64,000 nucleotides of DNA from NCBI RefSeq assembly GCF_029960645.1, contig NZ_JASBQY010000004.1, positions 1 through 64,000 on the forward strand. The letters run 5' to 3'. The position numbers and the translations under genes are program-made. This DNA comes from Arthrobacter sp. AL12 (GTDB lineage: Bacteria > Actinomycetota > Actinomycetes > Actinomycetales > Micrococcaceae). The notes under the pieces are model-generated. The model had not been told where the DNA came from, ran no database searches, and saw only the letters and a list, made by a program, of their open reading frames with translations. Numbering within the stretch: position 1 is the first letter of the stretch; each line of letters begins with the position of its first letter. Positions 1-7,978 of the stretch are shown here, in pieces.

Positions 1-366
1 TACCCCAGCGAACAGCAGGACTGGGAACCACCCGACTGGCCACCCCACCTCCCGGACCCAGCCCCGGACGAAAGCCCGCCCCCGGACGAAGGACCGGGCC
101 AGGATCCCGAACTGGACCCGCCCCCGGACCCGGACTGGGACCTCGAATCGGGTCTGCCCCCGGACCCCGGCCTGGATCCCGACACGGACCTTACGGAGGA
201 TCCGTTCCCCGACTGGCAGGTATTCATGGAAGGGCACGAGTTCCCCTCGGCAGACACGGAACGTCCGCCCTGGCCACCGCACCTTGAGCACACAGTCAAA
301 GCCGTGTCATTGGCTGAAGCATTAGTGGCCGCGTTCTTGGCTGCTCCTGATGATGTCCGGGCGTGA
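1..366 (+). CDS. C-terminal end of an unidentified acidic, proline-rich protein (partial)
   Basis: The frame is open from the first base to a TGA at 364-366, so the last 121 residues are visible and the start lies outside the window. The segment is rich in Asp, Pro, Glu and Trp, with loose repeats of the form PPPD and PDW. It ends in a short hydrophobic, helix-like stretch (LAEALVAAFLAA). Such tails are usually disordered, and no catalytic motif or domain can be seen. Tails of this kind occur on actinobacterial DUF222/HNH proteins, but nothing here proves that assignment. It converges on the minus-strand alkylation repair gene 12 bases downstream. Confidence 0.6.
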   Translation, partial: YPSEQQDWEPPDWPPHLPDPAPDESPPPDEGPGQDPELDPPPDPDWDLESGLPPDPGLDPDTDLTEDPFPDWQVFMEGHEFPSADTERPPWPPHLEHTVKAVSLAEALVAAFLAAPDDVRA

Positions 367-378
367 GCCTGAACGTTC

Positions 379-1119
379 CTACTTGGCGGACTGTCGGCGC
401 ACCATCTCGCTGATCCAAATGGGTGCGAACGGAGACGTGCAGCCTGGAGGTGTCGGGTAAGCCTTGAGTACCTCCAGGCGCTCTCCGATGTCGATTGCAC
501 GGGTGCGGTGCTCGGGGTGCTCAATCCCAATCTGGGCCAGGCAGTGGTTCATCTCCCACTGCAGGCGATCCGGGGAGTCTTTCATCTCCGCCTCGATGAC
601 ATCGAGCAGTCCGGCGAGGTCGATGCCCGCGGGCTTTTTTGTCACGCGTTCGGAGGTCAGCGCCCAGCCTGCACTCGCGACAATGGGATCCGGATCGGCG
701 GACCAGGCCATGCGCAGTTCTTCGCAGTGCGGGTTCTTCTTCACCACGTAGTTCACGAGCCAGTCGTGCACCTTGGGCACTCGCGACCCGCGCAACATGC
801 GGTCCAACTCGTCAGGCTCGAACGCCTTCGGGCGGCAGATCAGGATCGCCAGTAGTCTCGCCGGGGTGTCATTTGTCTCCCATAACCGGCGCGCGAGTTC
901 CTGTTGTGTCTTCAGCCGTTTAGCCAGAGCGCGCAGTTTGCTGAGATTCACACCGTGATCGTCACCGTGTTTTTCGTTCACCTCGCGTGCCCTCGGGTCT
1001 TCAAGCCGCGCCAACTCGGCCATCACCTCGGCCACCGCAGTCTCCGTCACTTCGGCCTCCTGTCGATTAGGTCCGAGATTCAGCCTACGACGGAAGCCGG
1101 TCTCCTGTTGTTCAGGCAT
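379..1119 (-). CDS. DNA alkylation repair family protein (HEAT-like, AlkD-related)
   Basis: About 246 residues counted from the ATG at 1117-1119; an in-frame TTG at 1149 would add ten. The protein is mostly helical, with a basic N-terminal helix followed by repeated helix pairs. Its C-terminus carries the segment PTPPGCTSPFAPIWI, which I recognise from the family annotated as DNA alkylation repair proteins (PF08713 type). Family members bind alkylated DNA through HEAT-like repeats and in the AlkD branch excise N3/N7-alkyl purines. This protein is a divergent member, so glycosylase activity is inferred and not shown by visible catalytic residues. It stands alone, with no adaptive-response regulator beside it. 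Confidence 0.6.
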   Translation of the reverse strand: MPEQQETGFRRRLNLGPNRQEAEVTETAVAEVMAELARLEDPRAREVNEKHGDDHGVNLSKLRALAKRLKTQQELARRLWETNDTPARLLAILICRPKAFEPDELDRMLRGSRVPKVHDWLVNYVVKKNPHCEELRMAWSADPDPIVASAGWALTSERVTKKPAGIDLAGLLDVIEAEMKDSPDRLQWEMNHCLAQIGIEHPEHRTRAIDIGERLEVLKAYPTPPGCTSPFAPIWISEMVRRQSAK

Positions 1120-1175
1120 GGCAGCAGCGTCCCCGCATCGCGCTGTCAACCTATCGCGAAGAGCCAGTGAATGTC

Positions 1176-1673
1176 CTATCTGACCATGCGGGCGTCGACA
1201 ATCGCGGGAGCACCGGGGCCGGTCTGCTCCGCACCATCGAACTCGAAGCCTTTGCGGAGATAGAACGCCACCGCCCGCAGATTATCCCTCGCGACCCACA
1301 ACATGGCGGGACCATCGCCCGCCGTGGCATCAAGCAAGGCCTGTCCCACTCGAGTGCCGTAGCGCTCGGACGTTACGCAGATGCTGAACAACTGACGATC
1401 GAGTGGGAGTTCCTTGCCTTTCGGTCCGAAGGCTGGGGCCGAAGAACGCGAAGCCGATGATCTGCCCCCTGCTCTCCGCGACCCTGTGATGCTCCATTCC
1501 TCGCGCGGATTCCCGAGGATGTGATGCCACATCTGGTGGCGGCTTTGGACGTGCTCTTGGGTGAAGAAGTCCTCAGGGAGCAGATGAGAGTACGTTTCCC
1601 GCCATGTGGCCACGTGCAGTTCAGCGATCTGGGGTGCGTCGAGGAGCGCGGGCTCGCGCAGCGTGAACGGCAT
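1176..1673 (-). pseudogene. GNAT N-acetyltransferase with two compensating frameshifts
   Basis: The N-terminus (about residues 1-60, including LHVATWRETYSHLLPEDFF) and the C-terminus (SERYGTRVGQALLD, then RDNLRAVAFYLRKGFE) are typical of GNAT acetyltransferases, which transfer acetyl from acetyl-CoA. Between them the frame reads a Ser/Arg/Gly-rich nonsense stretch. The neighbouring frame there encodes the expected strands, VAESRGQIIGFAFFGPS. Restoring the protein needs one base added near 1487-1491 and one removed near 1437-1442. The gene therefore stays open but with about 17 wrong residues across a central strand. It is either a decaying gene or a pair of sequencing errors. Start chosen at the ATG after an AGGA-like site; a GTG lies six bases upstream. 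Confidence 0.6.
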
Positions 1674-1729
1674 CACCACATCCTGCCAGAATCCTCGCCG
1701 CTGATGCCGCTGCTGACGCCGTGCGTCTG

Positions 1730-2147
1730 CTAAGGGGCGACACCGGGTTCATAGGTTCCCGCACTCCACTCCTGCCCCTGTGGGTCCAGCACTCGTGCGC
1801 GACGGGCGCCCCACTCAGTGTTTTCGGGTTCGATCACGCTAGTTCCCCCCAGCGCCCACGGCCTTGCGGTAGACATCATCGACGTCGTCGACGAGCAGGT
1901 AGAGCCCCTGGCCAGTAGATCGGCCGACCAAACCAGGTCGCTGATACTCGGCATCATCGCTCACGACCATGAGCACAGCGCCGCCGAGGCGGACTTCTGC
2001 GTGGAGGACTTGACCAGATGCCCCATCCTGGCGGCGGACCACGTCGAAACCGACCCGCTCCATCCATTCCAGGGCAGCTGGGGCATCGGGTAACTGAGGT
2101 AGGCAAAGAGCTTTGCATCCGTGACGGGATCCTATTCCGGCACGCAC
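1730..2147 (-). pseudogene. VOC/glyoxalase-like protein, frameshifted
   Basis: Three reading frames together spell one small VOC-fold protein. The first piece is AKLFAYLSYP (about 2088-2118). The second is DAPAALEWMERVGFDVV onward through the Gly/Asp-rich middle. The last is TSVIEPENTEWGARRARVLD to the TAG at 1730-1732. A base is missing near 2087-2090, and a second shift falls in a run of six C at 1845-1850. No good start codon remains in the first frame. VOC proteins of this size are metal-dependent dioxygenases, glyoxalases or resistance proteins; the substrate cannot be told. With two or more shifts it is probably not functional. Confidence 0.6.
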
Positions 2148-2234
2148 CCCGTGAAAAGGAGGAGAAACTGGGGTGCGCGGGGTCCAGTTTCCATAGCAGG
2201 GTCCGTCCCCGGAACTGGCGCCTCGAGTAAGCGT

Positions 2235-3425
2235 TTAGCCGGAGACGTCGGCCAAATTGGACCTTGGGTCGGTAATTGCTGCATCCCTTGCGAGGAACGG
2301 TTCGCCCCGGGGCCAGTCACCGACGGGTCCCTGGTGCGTAAGGCCCGTCGCGTGGGCGACTACATCGGCGAGTCTGCCGCTGCGCTTCAAGGTTTGCCGC
2401 TGTTGGGTGGCCCCCGTTCCCTGAGTGAGGATCCTTTGCAGTGAGTCCGCGACGTAGGCGGCGTCCCCCGCCTCGTCCAGAGCGTCCCGGACATGGTCGT
2501 GGAGCGCGGCGAAGACATTTCGTGCGGCGGCTGGCCGGTGCAGTACCGGGTGAAGGAGCTCCCCGTCCATGCCCCAACGGCTGGCGCGCCAGGCTCCCTG
2601 ACGCAGGATTGCGGCGGGAACCATGTCCGGCGGCTGTCCGGCCTCCCATTCCCGGGCAGCGGTCTCGACCAAGGCCCGGACCAAGGCGGCGATCAGGGCG
2701 GCGTCGCGGGCGTCAAGACAAACATCGGCCACCCGGATCTCGACGGTCGGGTGGCGGCTGGACAGGCGTGCGTCAAAGTCCGGGCTGGTGACCACCCCGG
2801 TGTTCGACAGGTTTTCCACCAGGGAGTGGTAGGCCTGCGCCGAGCCGAAGACCTCCGTTGGCCCGGCAGTGGACCACCGGTTCCACGCCTGGGTTCGGAA
2901 ACTGGCGTAGCCGCTGTCCGTGCCATTCCAGAACGGGGAATTTGAGCTCAGTGCTATGAGCGGGGGCAGCCAGGACCTGATCCGGTCCAGGACCGCGACG
3001 CCTTCCTCATCGGAGCTCACGCAGACGTGGACATGGTATCCGGAGGTCAGCTGTTCGCGGGCGGTCAGCGCGTGCTTTTCCAGCAGCGCGTCATAGCGGT
3101 CGTTGCGGGTGGGGTGCGGTGTGACCGGCAGCGGGGATGTGGCGAGGGCAGCGATTCTCGCGCCCGCTTTTCGGGCGAGTGAGTCGGCATAGGCCCGACC
3201 CGCCTGAATCTCGGCCGCGAGTCCGCTCAGGCTCTCATGCGGGTGAGTAATAACTTCAAGCTGTTCCTGGTGCAGTTCGGCAGCCAGCATCTGGAGGTGT
3301 CCCGGGTTTTGCACCACCTGCGGTCCGGGATCGTGCAGGCGCAGAATCTCTCCGGCCAGGGGCAGGGGGTACCCGCTGTCGGGATTCACGATCAGGAATT
3401 CTTCCTCAACACCAAAAGTACGCAC
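2235..3425 (-). CDS. YbdK-type carboxylate-amine ligase (glutamate-cysteine ligase family 2)
   Basis: The 396-residue product begins with the family signature FGVEEEFLIV at residues 4-13 and has TSGYHVHVCVS in the middle, where the glutamate-cysteine ligase 2 fold binds ATP and metal. The segment SSRHPTVEIRVADVC is also characteristic. Relatives ligate a carboxylate to an amine using ATP and show weak gamma-glutamylcysteine ligase activity; the physiological substrate is unknown. In mycothiol-producing actinobacteria these paralogues are common and separate from ergothioneine or glutathione pathways. The start is a GTG at 3423-3425 directly before the signature. The gene is intact, unlike its upstream neighbours. 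Confidence 0.8.
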   Translation of the reverse strand: MRTFGVEEEFLIVNPDSGYPLPLAGEILRLHDPGPQVVQNPGHLQMLAAELHQEQLEVITHPHESLSGLAAEIQAGRAYADSLARKAGARIAALATSPLPVTPHPTRNDRYDALLEKHALTAREQLTSGYHVHVCVSSDEEGVAVLDRIRSWLPPLIALSSNSPFWNGTDSGYASFRTQAWNRWSTAGPTEVFGSAQAYHSLVENLSNTGVVTSPDFDARLSSRHPTVEIRVADVCLDARDAALIAALVRALVETAAREWEAGQPPDMVPAAILRQGAWRASRWGMDGELLHPVLHRPAAARNVFAALHDHVRDALDEAGDAAYVADSLQRILTQGTGATQQRQTLKRSGRLADVVAHATGLTHQGPVGDWPRGEPFLARDAAITDPRSNLADVSG

Positions 3426-3531
3426 GTGCTAAGTGTGACCGACTTATGGGACAGGGATGACCACGAGTCCGTATACGCGCGCAGGCGCCTCGATAGTTGT
3501 CTTGATGTGTGGGACGCAGGAGCCCGTGGAG

Positions 3532-3556
3532 CAATCGATATGCACGCTATCGATTG
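3532..3556. promoter_or_regulatory. Inverted repeat, possible operator
   Basis: CAATCGATA at 3532-3540 is the exact reverse complement of TATCGATTG at 3548-3556, with a 7-nt spacer. It lies between the divergent ligase gene and the ATPase-domain gene at 3625. Arm length and symmetry fit a dimeric regulator site better than a terminator, since no T-run follows. No regulator gene of an obvious type is adjacent. Confidence 0.4.
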
Positions 3557-3624
3557 AGTTGCCAGGTGTCCTAACTTCGGCGCGGCATCAGAACAACTCA
3601 ACCACGCAAGCGCACAGTAAGAGC

Positions 3625-4107
3625 ATGAAATCACTACTAAGCGACGACGTCGTCGCCGTACGTGGCGTCCTCACTGATACACACCCGGTCGACTTCCATG
3701 TTCTTGGGGTAGCGGGCGCAATTGACCGATTGACTATTCCCCTCCGCGAACGCGGGACGCTGGTGCACGTGGATGCACCACACCACGGGATGGACGTCGA
3801 CCGGCAATCCGCGACACTTCTTTACCGGGCGGCGCAGGAGCTCCTCAGCAATGTCTACAAATTCGCTCAGGCATCAGCTGTGACGGTCAGGCTGGGCTGC
3901 GTCACCCAAGGCATGCGCCACGGCGTTCAGCTCAAAGTGACCGACGACGGCGGGGGTTTCGATGCGCCGAGCGCCATGATTGGTCGGCACTCCGGCATGG
4001 GACTGCGCCTCATGCGAGCGGCCGTAGGCCTTGCTGCCGGCGAGATGAACATTAATTCATCCGCCGCCGCAGGAACCTGTGTGACGATAAGACTGCCTCT
4101 GGACTAG
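3625..4107 (+). CDS. Orphan histidine-kinase-type ATPase domain (probable 5'-truncated sensor kinase)
   Basis: The 160-residue product holds the ATP-binding half of a NarL-family type sensor kinase. It has an N-box like QELLSNVYKFA, a G1 box DDGGGFD and a G2 box GMGLRLM, ending shortly after in TCVTIRLPLD. There is no transmembrane segment and no phosphoacceptor-histidine domain. An alternative upstream start at 3457 adds 56 residues with no recognisable domain. No response regulator is adjacent. It may be a remnant of a two-component kinase or a stand-alone GHKL ATPase. It ends 35 bases before the truncated phzF copy, which supports this stretch being a patchwork of gene ends. Confidence 0.55.
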   Translation: MKSLLSDDVVAVRGVLTDTHPVDFHVLGVAGAIDRLTIPLRERGTLVHVDAPHHGMDVDRQSATLLYRAAQELLSNVYKFAQASAVTVRLGCVTQGMRHGVQLKVTDDGGGFDAPSAMIGRHSGMGLRLMRAAVGLAAGEMNINSSAAAGTCVTIRLPLD

Positions 4108-4142
4108 CACCGGCCCAACGGCGGCAGCGAGTTACTTCCTGG

Positions 4143-4858
4143 CGTCGGGTATGCCGAAACGGCCGTTGTGACGGAGCAGGCCGTCGACGGCGACCCGAGC
4201 CGGAGCCGGGTTCGGTATTTCTCGCCGATCGCCGAGGTGCCATTCTGTGGCCATGCGACGATTGCGCTGGCCGTTGCGCTGAGCGCCCGCGACGGGGCCG
4301 GATCCTTCACCTTCGACACCCCGGTCGTGATCGAGACAGCAGGCGAAGGCGCCGACGTCACCGCATCGTTTACCGCCGTTGAGCCGCAGGTGGCCGAATT
4401 CGACGACGCCGTCCTGGCTGAACTCCTCGGTTTGCTCGGCCTCGGGCAGCGCGATCTCGATCCGGCCTATCCGCCGCGGATCACGTATTCAGGAAACTGG
4501 CATCCGGTGCTGGTCGTGGCCGACCGTACTCTTTTCGATTCCTTTGGCTTCGAACCGGAGGCAATGCGCCGCCTCGTGGACGTTAGGGCTGGGCTGCGAC
4601 GGTGACGATCCTGCACCGCATTGCCGACGGCGAATTCGAAGCCCGGAATCTGTTCCCGGTGGGGGCCATCACGGAGGACCCTGCGACAGGGGCCGCCGCG
4701 GCTGCGGTCGGGGCCTACCTGCGCATCCTGGGCTTGGTCGAGCCTCCGGCGAGGGTCCTGATCCGCCAGGGACGGCTCGTCGGCCGGCCGGGCTTACTCA
4801 CCGTGGACATACCCGCTGCCGGCGGAATAGTGGTCAGCGGCACGGCCGTCCGGATCCC
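4143..4858 (+). repeat. Direct repeat, copy 1 of a 716/717-bp duplication
   Basis: Pairs with 9032-9748, same orientation, start-to-start offset 4,889 bp. The first 340 bp (4143-4482 and 9032-9371) are identical by eye. Substitutions begin at 4483 and 4491, and one indel near 4585 shifts the offset to 4,890. The right edge ends at CGGATCCC. Confidence 0.85.
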
Positions 4859-4868
4859 CGTCCCTTAA
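4143..4868 (+). pseudogene. Truncated, frameshifted second copy of phzF
   Basis: This segment repeats the intact phzF at 8904-9782. Homology starts abruptly at CGTCGGGTATGCC (4143, equal to 9032), so the first 43 codons and the start are missing, and the first retained residues are VGYAET. The copies are identical through 4482. A single C is then missing near 4585 (GTTAGG here, GTTCAGG in the intact gene), which ends the frame at 4605. The C-terminal third continues in another frame to the TAA at 4866-4868 and still encodes TEDPATGAAAAAVGAYL. It cannot make a working enzyme. Confidence 0.85.
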
Positions 4869-4875
4869 GGCGCCC

Positions 4876-5151
4876 ATGCGGGTGATCGAATCGAGGGTCG
4901 AGGTCTCGGGGTTGACTGGCCGTGACGTCACCGACTTCATGGCATACCTGTCCCTGGGCCTCACCCCGCGGGACTACCTCCTGCCCGGTTCCATAACCCG
5001 ACTGAAAACTGACTGGCGAGAGTCGGCCGGTCCCCGCGTTGAGCGAGTACTACGAAAATTATCGACCGTTCTTGAACGCTACGCCTGCCAGTCAACTGAA
5101 GGTGGCCGCTGCTTCCGCGCTCATCCCCCGGCCTTAGGCTTGGCAGTATGA
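4876..5151 (+). CDS. Small ORF of unknown function, possibly a gene remnant
   Basis: A 91-codon frame starts at ATG 4876 and ends with a TGA overlapping the ATG of the next gene (ATGA at 5148-5151). The first 20 or so residues (RVIESRVEVSGLTGRDVTDF) are reminiscent of SRPBCC-like proteins. The rest becomes irregular (Arg- and Ser-rich) and matches no fold I know. It may be an N-terminal fragment fused to unrelated sequence. Coding status is doubtful. Confidence 0.25.
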   Translation: MRVIESRVEVSGLTGRDVTDFMAYLSLGLTPRDYLLPGSITRLKTDWRESAGPRVERVLRKLSTVLERYACQSTEGGRCFRAHPPALGLAV

Positions 5152-6014
5152 CTGTCTTGGTGACCGGGGCAACGGGAAATGTCGGTTCTGCCGTGCTCAA
5201 ACTTTTGCGGAAAGCGAATATTCCCGCTCGCGGCGCCGTCAGTCCGGAGCCGCCGACAAGTCTGGTACAGGTCGCGGAAACAAAGTCCGCGACCGTAGCA
5301 TTCGACTTTCTCGATCCTTCGACATGGGATTTGGCCTTCGAGGGCATTGAGCTGGTGTTCCTCGTTCGCCCGCCGGCGTTATCGAATGTGCCGCGCGATA
5401 TCGTTCCAGCTCTGGAAGCCGCCAGGCACGCCGGTGTTAAGCACATTGTGTTCCTATCGCTGCAGGGCGCCGAGTCCAATTCGGTCGTGCCCCACGCGAA
5501 GATCGAGAAATGGCTTCGCACGTCCGGGCTGAGCTGGACGTTTCTCCGGCCGTCATACTTTATGCAGAACCTGTCGACGACCCATGTGGCCGAGATCCGG
5601 GACCACTCGCAGATAGTCATTCCGGCCGGTAAGGGACGCACCGCGCTCGTGGACGTCAATGACATCGCGGCCGTCGCGGTCGAGGTGCTCGCTCATCCTG
5701 AGGCGCACCTCAACCGATCCTGGACCCTGACGGGCCCGAACGCCATGACATATGACGAGGTAGCGGAAATCCTCAGCGCCGAACTGGGCCGACCAATCCG
5801 GTACACCCGGCCCAGCGTCGGACATTACGCGAAGCATGCACGGCGTGACCTGGGAATGCCGTGGGAGATGGTCCTGGTGACCGCCGCTATCTACACTGTC
5901 GCCCGGCTTGGACGCGCAGCGGGGCTTACCAATGATGTGCGAGCGGTTACGGGCAGACCGCCGACGTCATTTGCCGAATTTGCCCATCGGGAGCGAGATG
6001 GCTGGATCCCGTGA
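5148..6014 (+). CDS. NmrA-like NAD(P)-binding oxidoreductase
   Basis: The 288-residue protein opens with a Rossmann motif, VTGATGNVGSAV (residues 5-16). It follows the atypical short-chain dehydrogenase plan of NmrA/QOR2-type proteins: HIVFLSLQGAE, then a WTFLRPSYFMQN segment, VDVNDIAAVA, and a C-terminal SAELGRPIRY region. The catalytic Tyr-x-x-x-Lys of classical SDRs is absent, as usual in this group. Members act as NADPH-dependent reductases or redox-sensing repressor partners; the substrate is unknown. The gene is complete and lies between the two phzF copies. The start ATG overlaps the preceding small ORF. Confidence 0.75.
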   Translation: MTVLVTGATGNVGSAVLKLLRKANIPARGAVSPEPPTSLVQVAETKSATVAFDFLDPSTWDLAFEGIELVFLVRPPALSNVPRDIVPALEAARHAGVKHIVFLSLQGAESNSVVPHAKIEKWLRTSGLSWTFLRPSYFMQNLSTTHVAEIRDHSQIVIPAGKGRTALVDVNDIAAVAVEVLAHPEAHLNRSWTLTGPNAMTYDEVAEILSAELGRPIRYTRPSVGHYAKHARRDLGMPWEMVLVTAAIYTVARLGRAAGLTNDVRAVTGRPPTSFAEFAHRERDGWIP

Positions 6015-6098
6015 CCGTTCTGCTGGATACCCGCCCGCATGCCTACATGCACGGGTCATCGTCGCGGTTGCGAACGATGCCTAGACATCCTTTCCTGG

Positions 6099-6552
6099 TC
6101 ACCACGGGATCCGTGCTGCGATGAAGGCGGCCCGATACCGTCGACGTGGATTCCACTGGAGGAAGCCGTCACGGTTGGTCAGCGCGGTGGCCACCGACAC
6201 GTAGGAGGCGTAGCCCAGCCACGCCAACCGCGGAGCCATAGCCCAGGCGGCCTGACGGTTCATCCGGAAGGTGACGACGACACTGGCCGTGGTGGCAGCC
6301 AGGGACGCCACCGTGACCGCCGAACCCAAGACTGGGCTGCGTAGCCCGAAGTACAGCCCCGAGAAGGGGGGGGGGGAACAGCCAGCCCGGCGGTGAGTCC
6401 GGCGGGGTGTTCAGCTTGTCGAAGTAAGATTGGTCACCGCCGAAGCCAGCGGGCAGAGATCCGACCGCGTTGGCCGCGACCCCGACCGCGGCAGCGTGGT
6501 ACCAGTGCCAGCGCGGAGTCGGCGAAGGGCTGTTCAAGATGGTGGCATTCAT
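6099..6552 (-). pseudogene. TspO/MBR-like membrane protein split at a poly-G tract
   Basis: The N-terminal frame from ATG 6552 encodes WYHAAAVGVAANAVGSL and TPPDSPPGWLFPP, matching the start and the first Trp/Pro-rich loop of tryptophan-rich sensory proteins. After a run of eleven G on the plus strand (6366-6376) the frame turns to nonsense. The adjacent frame supplies the remaining helices (SAVTVASLAATTASVVVTF, then LAWLGYASYVSVATAL) to a stop at 6099. One indel in the homopolymer would restore a protein of about 150 residues. TspO proteins bind porphyrins and cholesterol-like ligands in the membrane. The tract could be phase-variable, decayed, or a base-calling error. Confidence 0.65.
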
Positions 6553-6652
6553 GTCGTGGAACCGTCGGTTGTGTTCTCGATGGGATCATCCCGTGCGTTC
6601 CGTGATGGCGCCCACTCGTAGGCCACTTCACGTCAACGGCTGCCCGCCACCG

Positions 6653-6658
6653 TATAAT
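6653..6658 (+). promoter_or_regulatory. Consensus -10 element (TATAAT) upstream of the DUF808 gene
   Basis: A perfect TATAAT lies 78 bases upstream of the GTG start at 6736, in otherwise GC-rich sequence. No strong -35 is visible at 16-18 bases upstream (ACGTCA at 6630-6635 is the best at that distance), so the call rests on the -10 alone. Confidence 0.4.
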
Positions 6659-6735
6659 CTGTGCATGCCGATCACGCGCCTCGACCGAGGCCTCCATGCC
6701 CTGCAGTCCCCCCTCGAGCAGTGCGGGAGCGTTCT

Positions 6736-7761
6736 GTGAGCGGCGGTCTCGTCGCGCTGCTGGATGACGTCGCAGCCCTGGTCCGCATAGCCGCCGCCTC
6801 GGTTGACGACGTCGCTGCCGGGGCGGCGAAGGCGGGAGCCAAGGCCGCCGGTGTGGTGATCGACGACGCCGCCGTTACCCCGCAGTACGTGTCGGGGGCG
6901 GACCCGTCGCGCGAACTGCCTATGATCAAGCGGATCTTCTGGGGCTCGCTCCGGAACAAGCTACTGATCATCCTGCCGGCGCTGCTGCTCATCAGCGCCT
7001 TCATCCCGGGGGTTATTCCATTCATCCTCATGGCGGGCGGCACCTACCTCTGCTACGAAGGGGCCGAGAAGGTCTGGCACAAGTTCCGCGGCCACCACGA
7101 GGCCGACGAAGAGAAGCCGGCGGTCGAACGGGGTCCGGAGGCCGAGGCGAAGGTCACCAAGGGCGCCATCACCACCGACTTCATCCTGTCCTGCGAGATC
7201 ATGGTCATCTCGATGAACGAGGTGGCCGACGAGTCCTTGTTGGCCCGGGCACTCATCCTGTTCGTCGTCGCGGTCCTGATCACGGTGCTCGTTTACGGAG
7301 CCGTCGCACTCATAGTCAAGATGGACGACATCGGCCTGCACCTGGCCTCAAAGGACTCCGCGGGCTCCCAGCGATTCGGCGAATTGCTCGTCAAGGGGAT
7401 GCCCTCAGTGCTCGCCGCCATCACCCTCGTCGGGACAATCGCCATGCTTTGGGTCGGTGGCCACATCATGCTGCAGGGAGCATACGACCTCGGCTGGCAC
7501 GCGCCCTATGACTTCGTCCATGTCCTCGAGGCCCCTTTCGCGGGGATCCCTGTGGCGGGCGGCTTCCTGGCCTGGCTCGTGAACACCCTGTGCTCGGCCG
7601 TCCTCGGCCTCGCCTGGGGCCTTGTCATCATGGCTATCGTGGGCCCGCTGCTGAAAGTGCTGCCGTTCGGCAATAAGAAGGGCGGGCACAAAGAGGGCGA
7701 CTTGCGCGCCGACGTCGCCGGCTCTCGCCCGACGAAGAATCCCTCCGACCCCGCCTCCTAA
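6736..7761 (+). CDS. DUF808 family membrane protein (YedI-like)
   Basis: The GTG at 6736 gives 341 residues starting SGGLVALLDDVAALVR, the usual N-terminus of DUF808 proteins; an upstream ATG at 6661 adds unrelated residues. A soluble helical start is followed by hydrophobic segments at roughly residues 75-110 (LLIILPALLLISAFIPG), 170-195, 220-240, 275-300 and 305-325. The conserved TDFILSCEIMVISMNEV segment lies near residues 150-165. The function of the family is unknown. The C-terminus is a charged cytosolic tail. It converges on the isochorismatase-like gene with a shared hairpin between. Confidence 0.8.
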   Translation: MSGGLVALLDDVAALVRIAAASVDDVAAGAAKAGAKAAGVVIDDAAVTPQYVSGADPSRELPMIKRIFWGSLRNKLLIILPALLLISAFIPGVIPFILMAGGTYLCYEGAEKVWHKFRGHHEADEEKPAVERGPEAEAKVTKGAITTDFILSCEIMVISMNEVADESLLARALILFVVAVLITVLVYGAVALIVKMDDIGLHLASKDSAGSQRFGELLVKGMPSVLAAITLVGTIAMLWVGGHIMLQGAYDLGWHAPYDFVHVLEAPFAGIPVAGGFLAWLVNTLCSAVLGLAWGLVIMAIVGPLLKVLPFGNKKGGHKEGDLRADVAGSRPTKNPSDPAS

Positions 7762-7925
7762 CTCAAACCTTCAGACGACCCACCCCCGTCCCGGTCCAGC
7801 CTAGGTAGGAGGGCGGATTCTCCTATCGCATGCTTTGCCCTTTTCCCTCTCAGAAGCTGGCTGACGGTGACTTATTCGACGCTGGCACCATGAACCCGCG
7901 GTTCAGTTCTTGGGGTTCAAAACAA

Positions 7926-7962
7926 GGGCCGCACCATGGCTTTGTGCCTGATAGTGCGGCCT
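7926..7962. terminator. Hairpin between convergent genes
   Basis: GGCCGCAC at 7927-7934 pairs with GTGCGGCC at 7954-7961 around a 19-nt loop, with a few more weak pairs outside. It sits between the DUF808 gene (plus) and the isochorismatase-like gene (minus), so it could serve both. The loop is long and T-runs are short. Confidence 0.5.
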
Positions 7963-7978
7963 TCGTTCTTCCGCCGAG

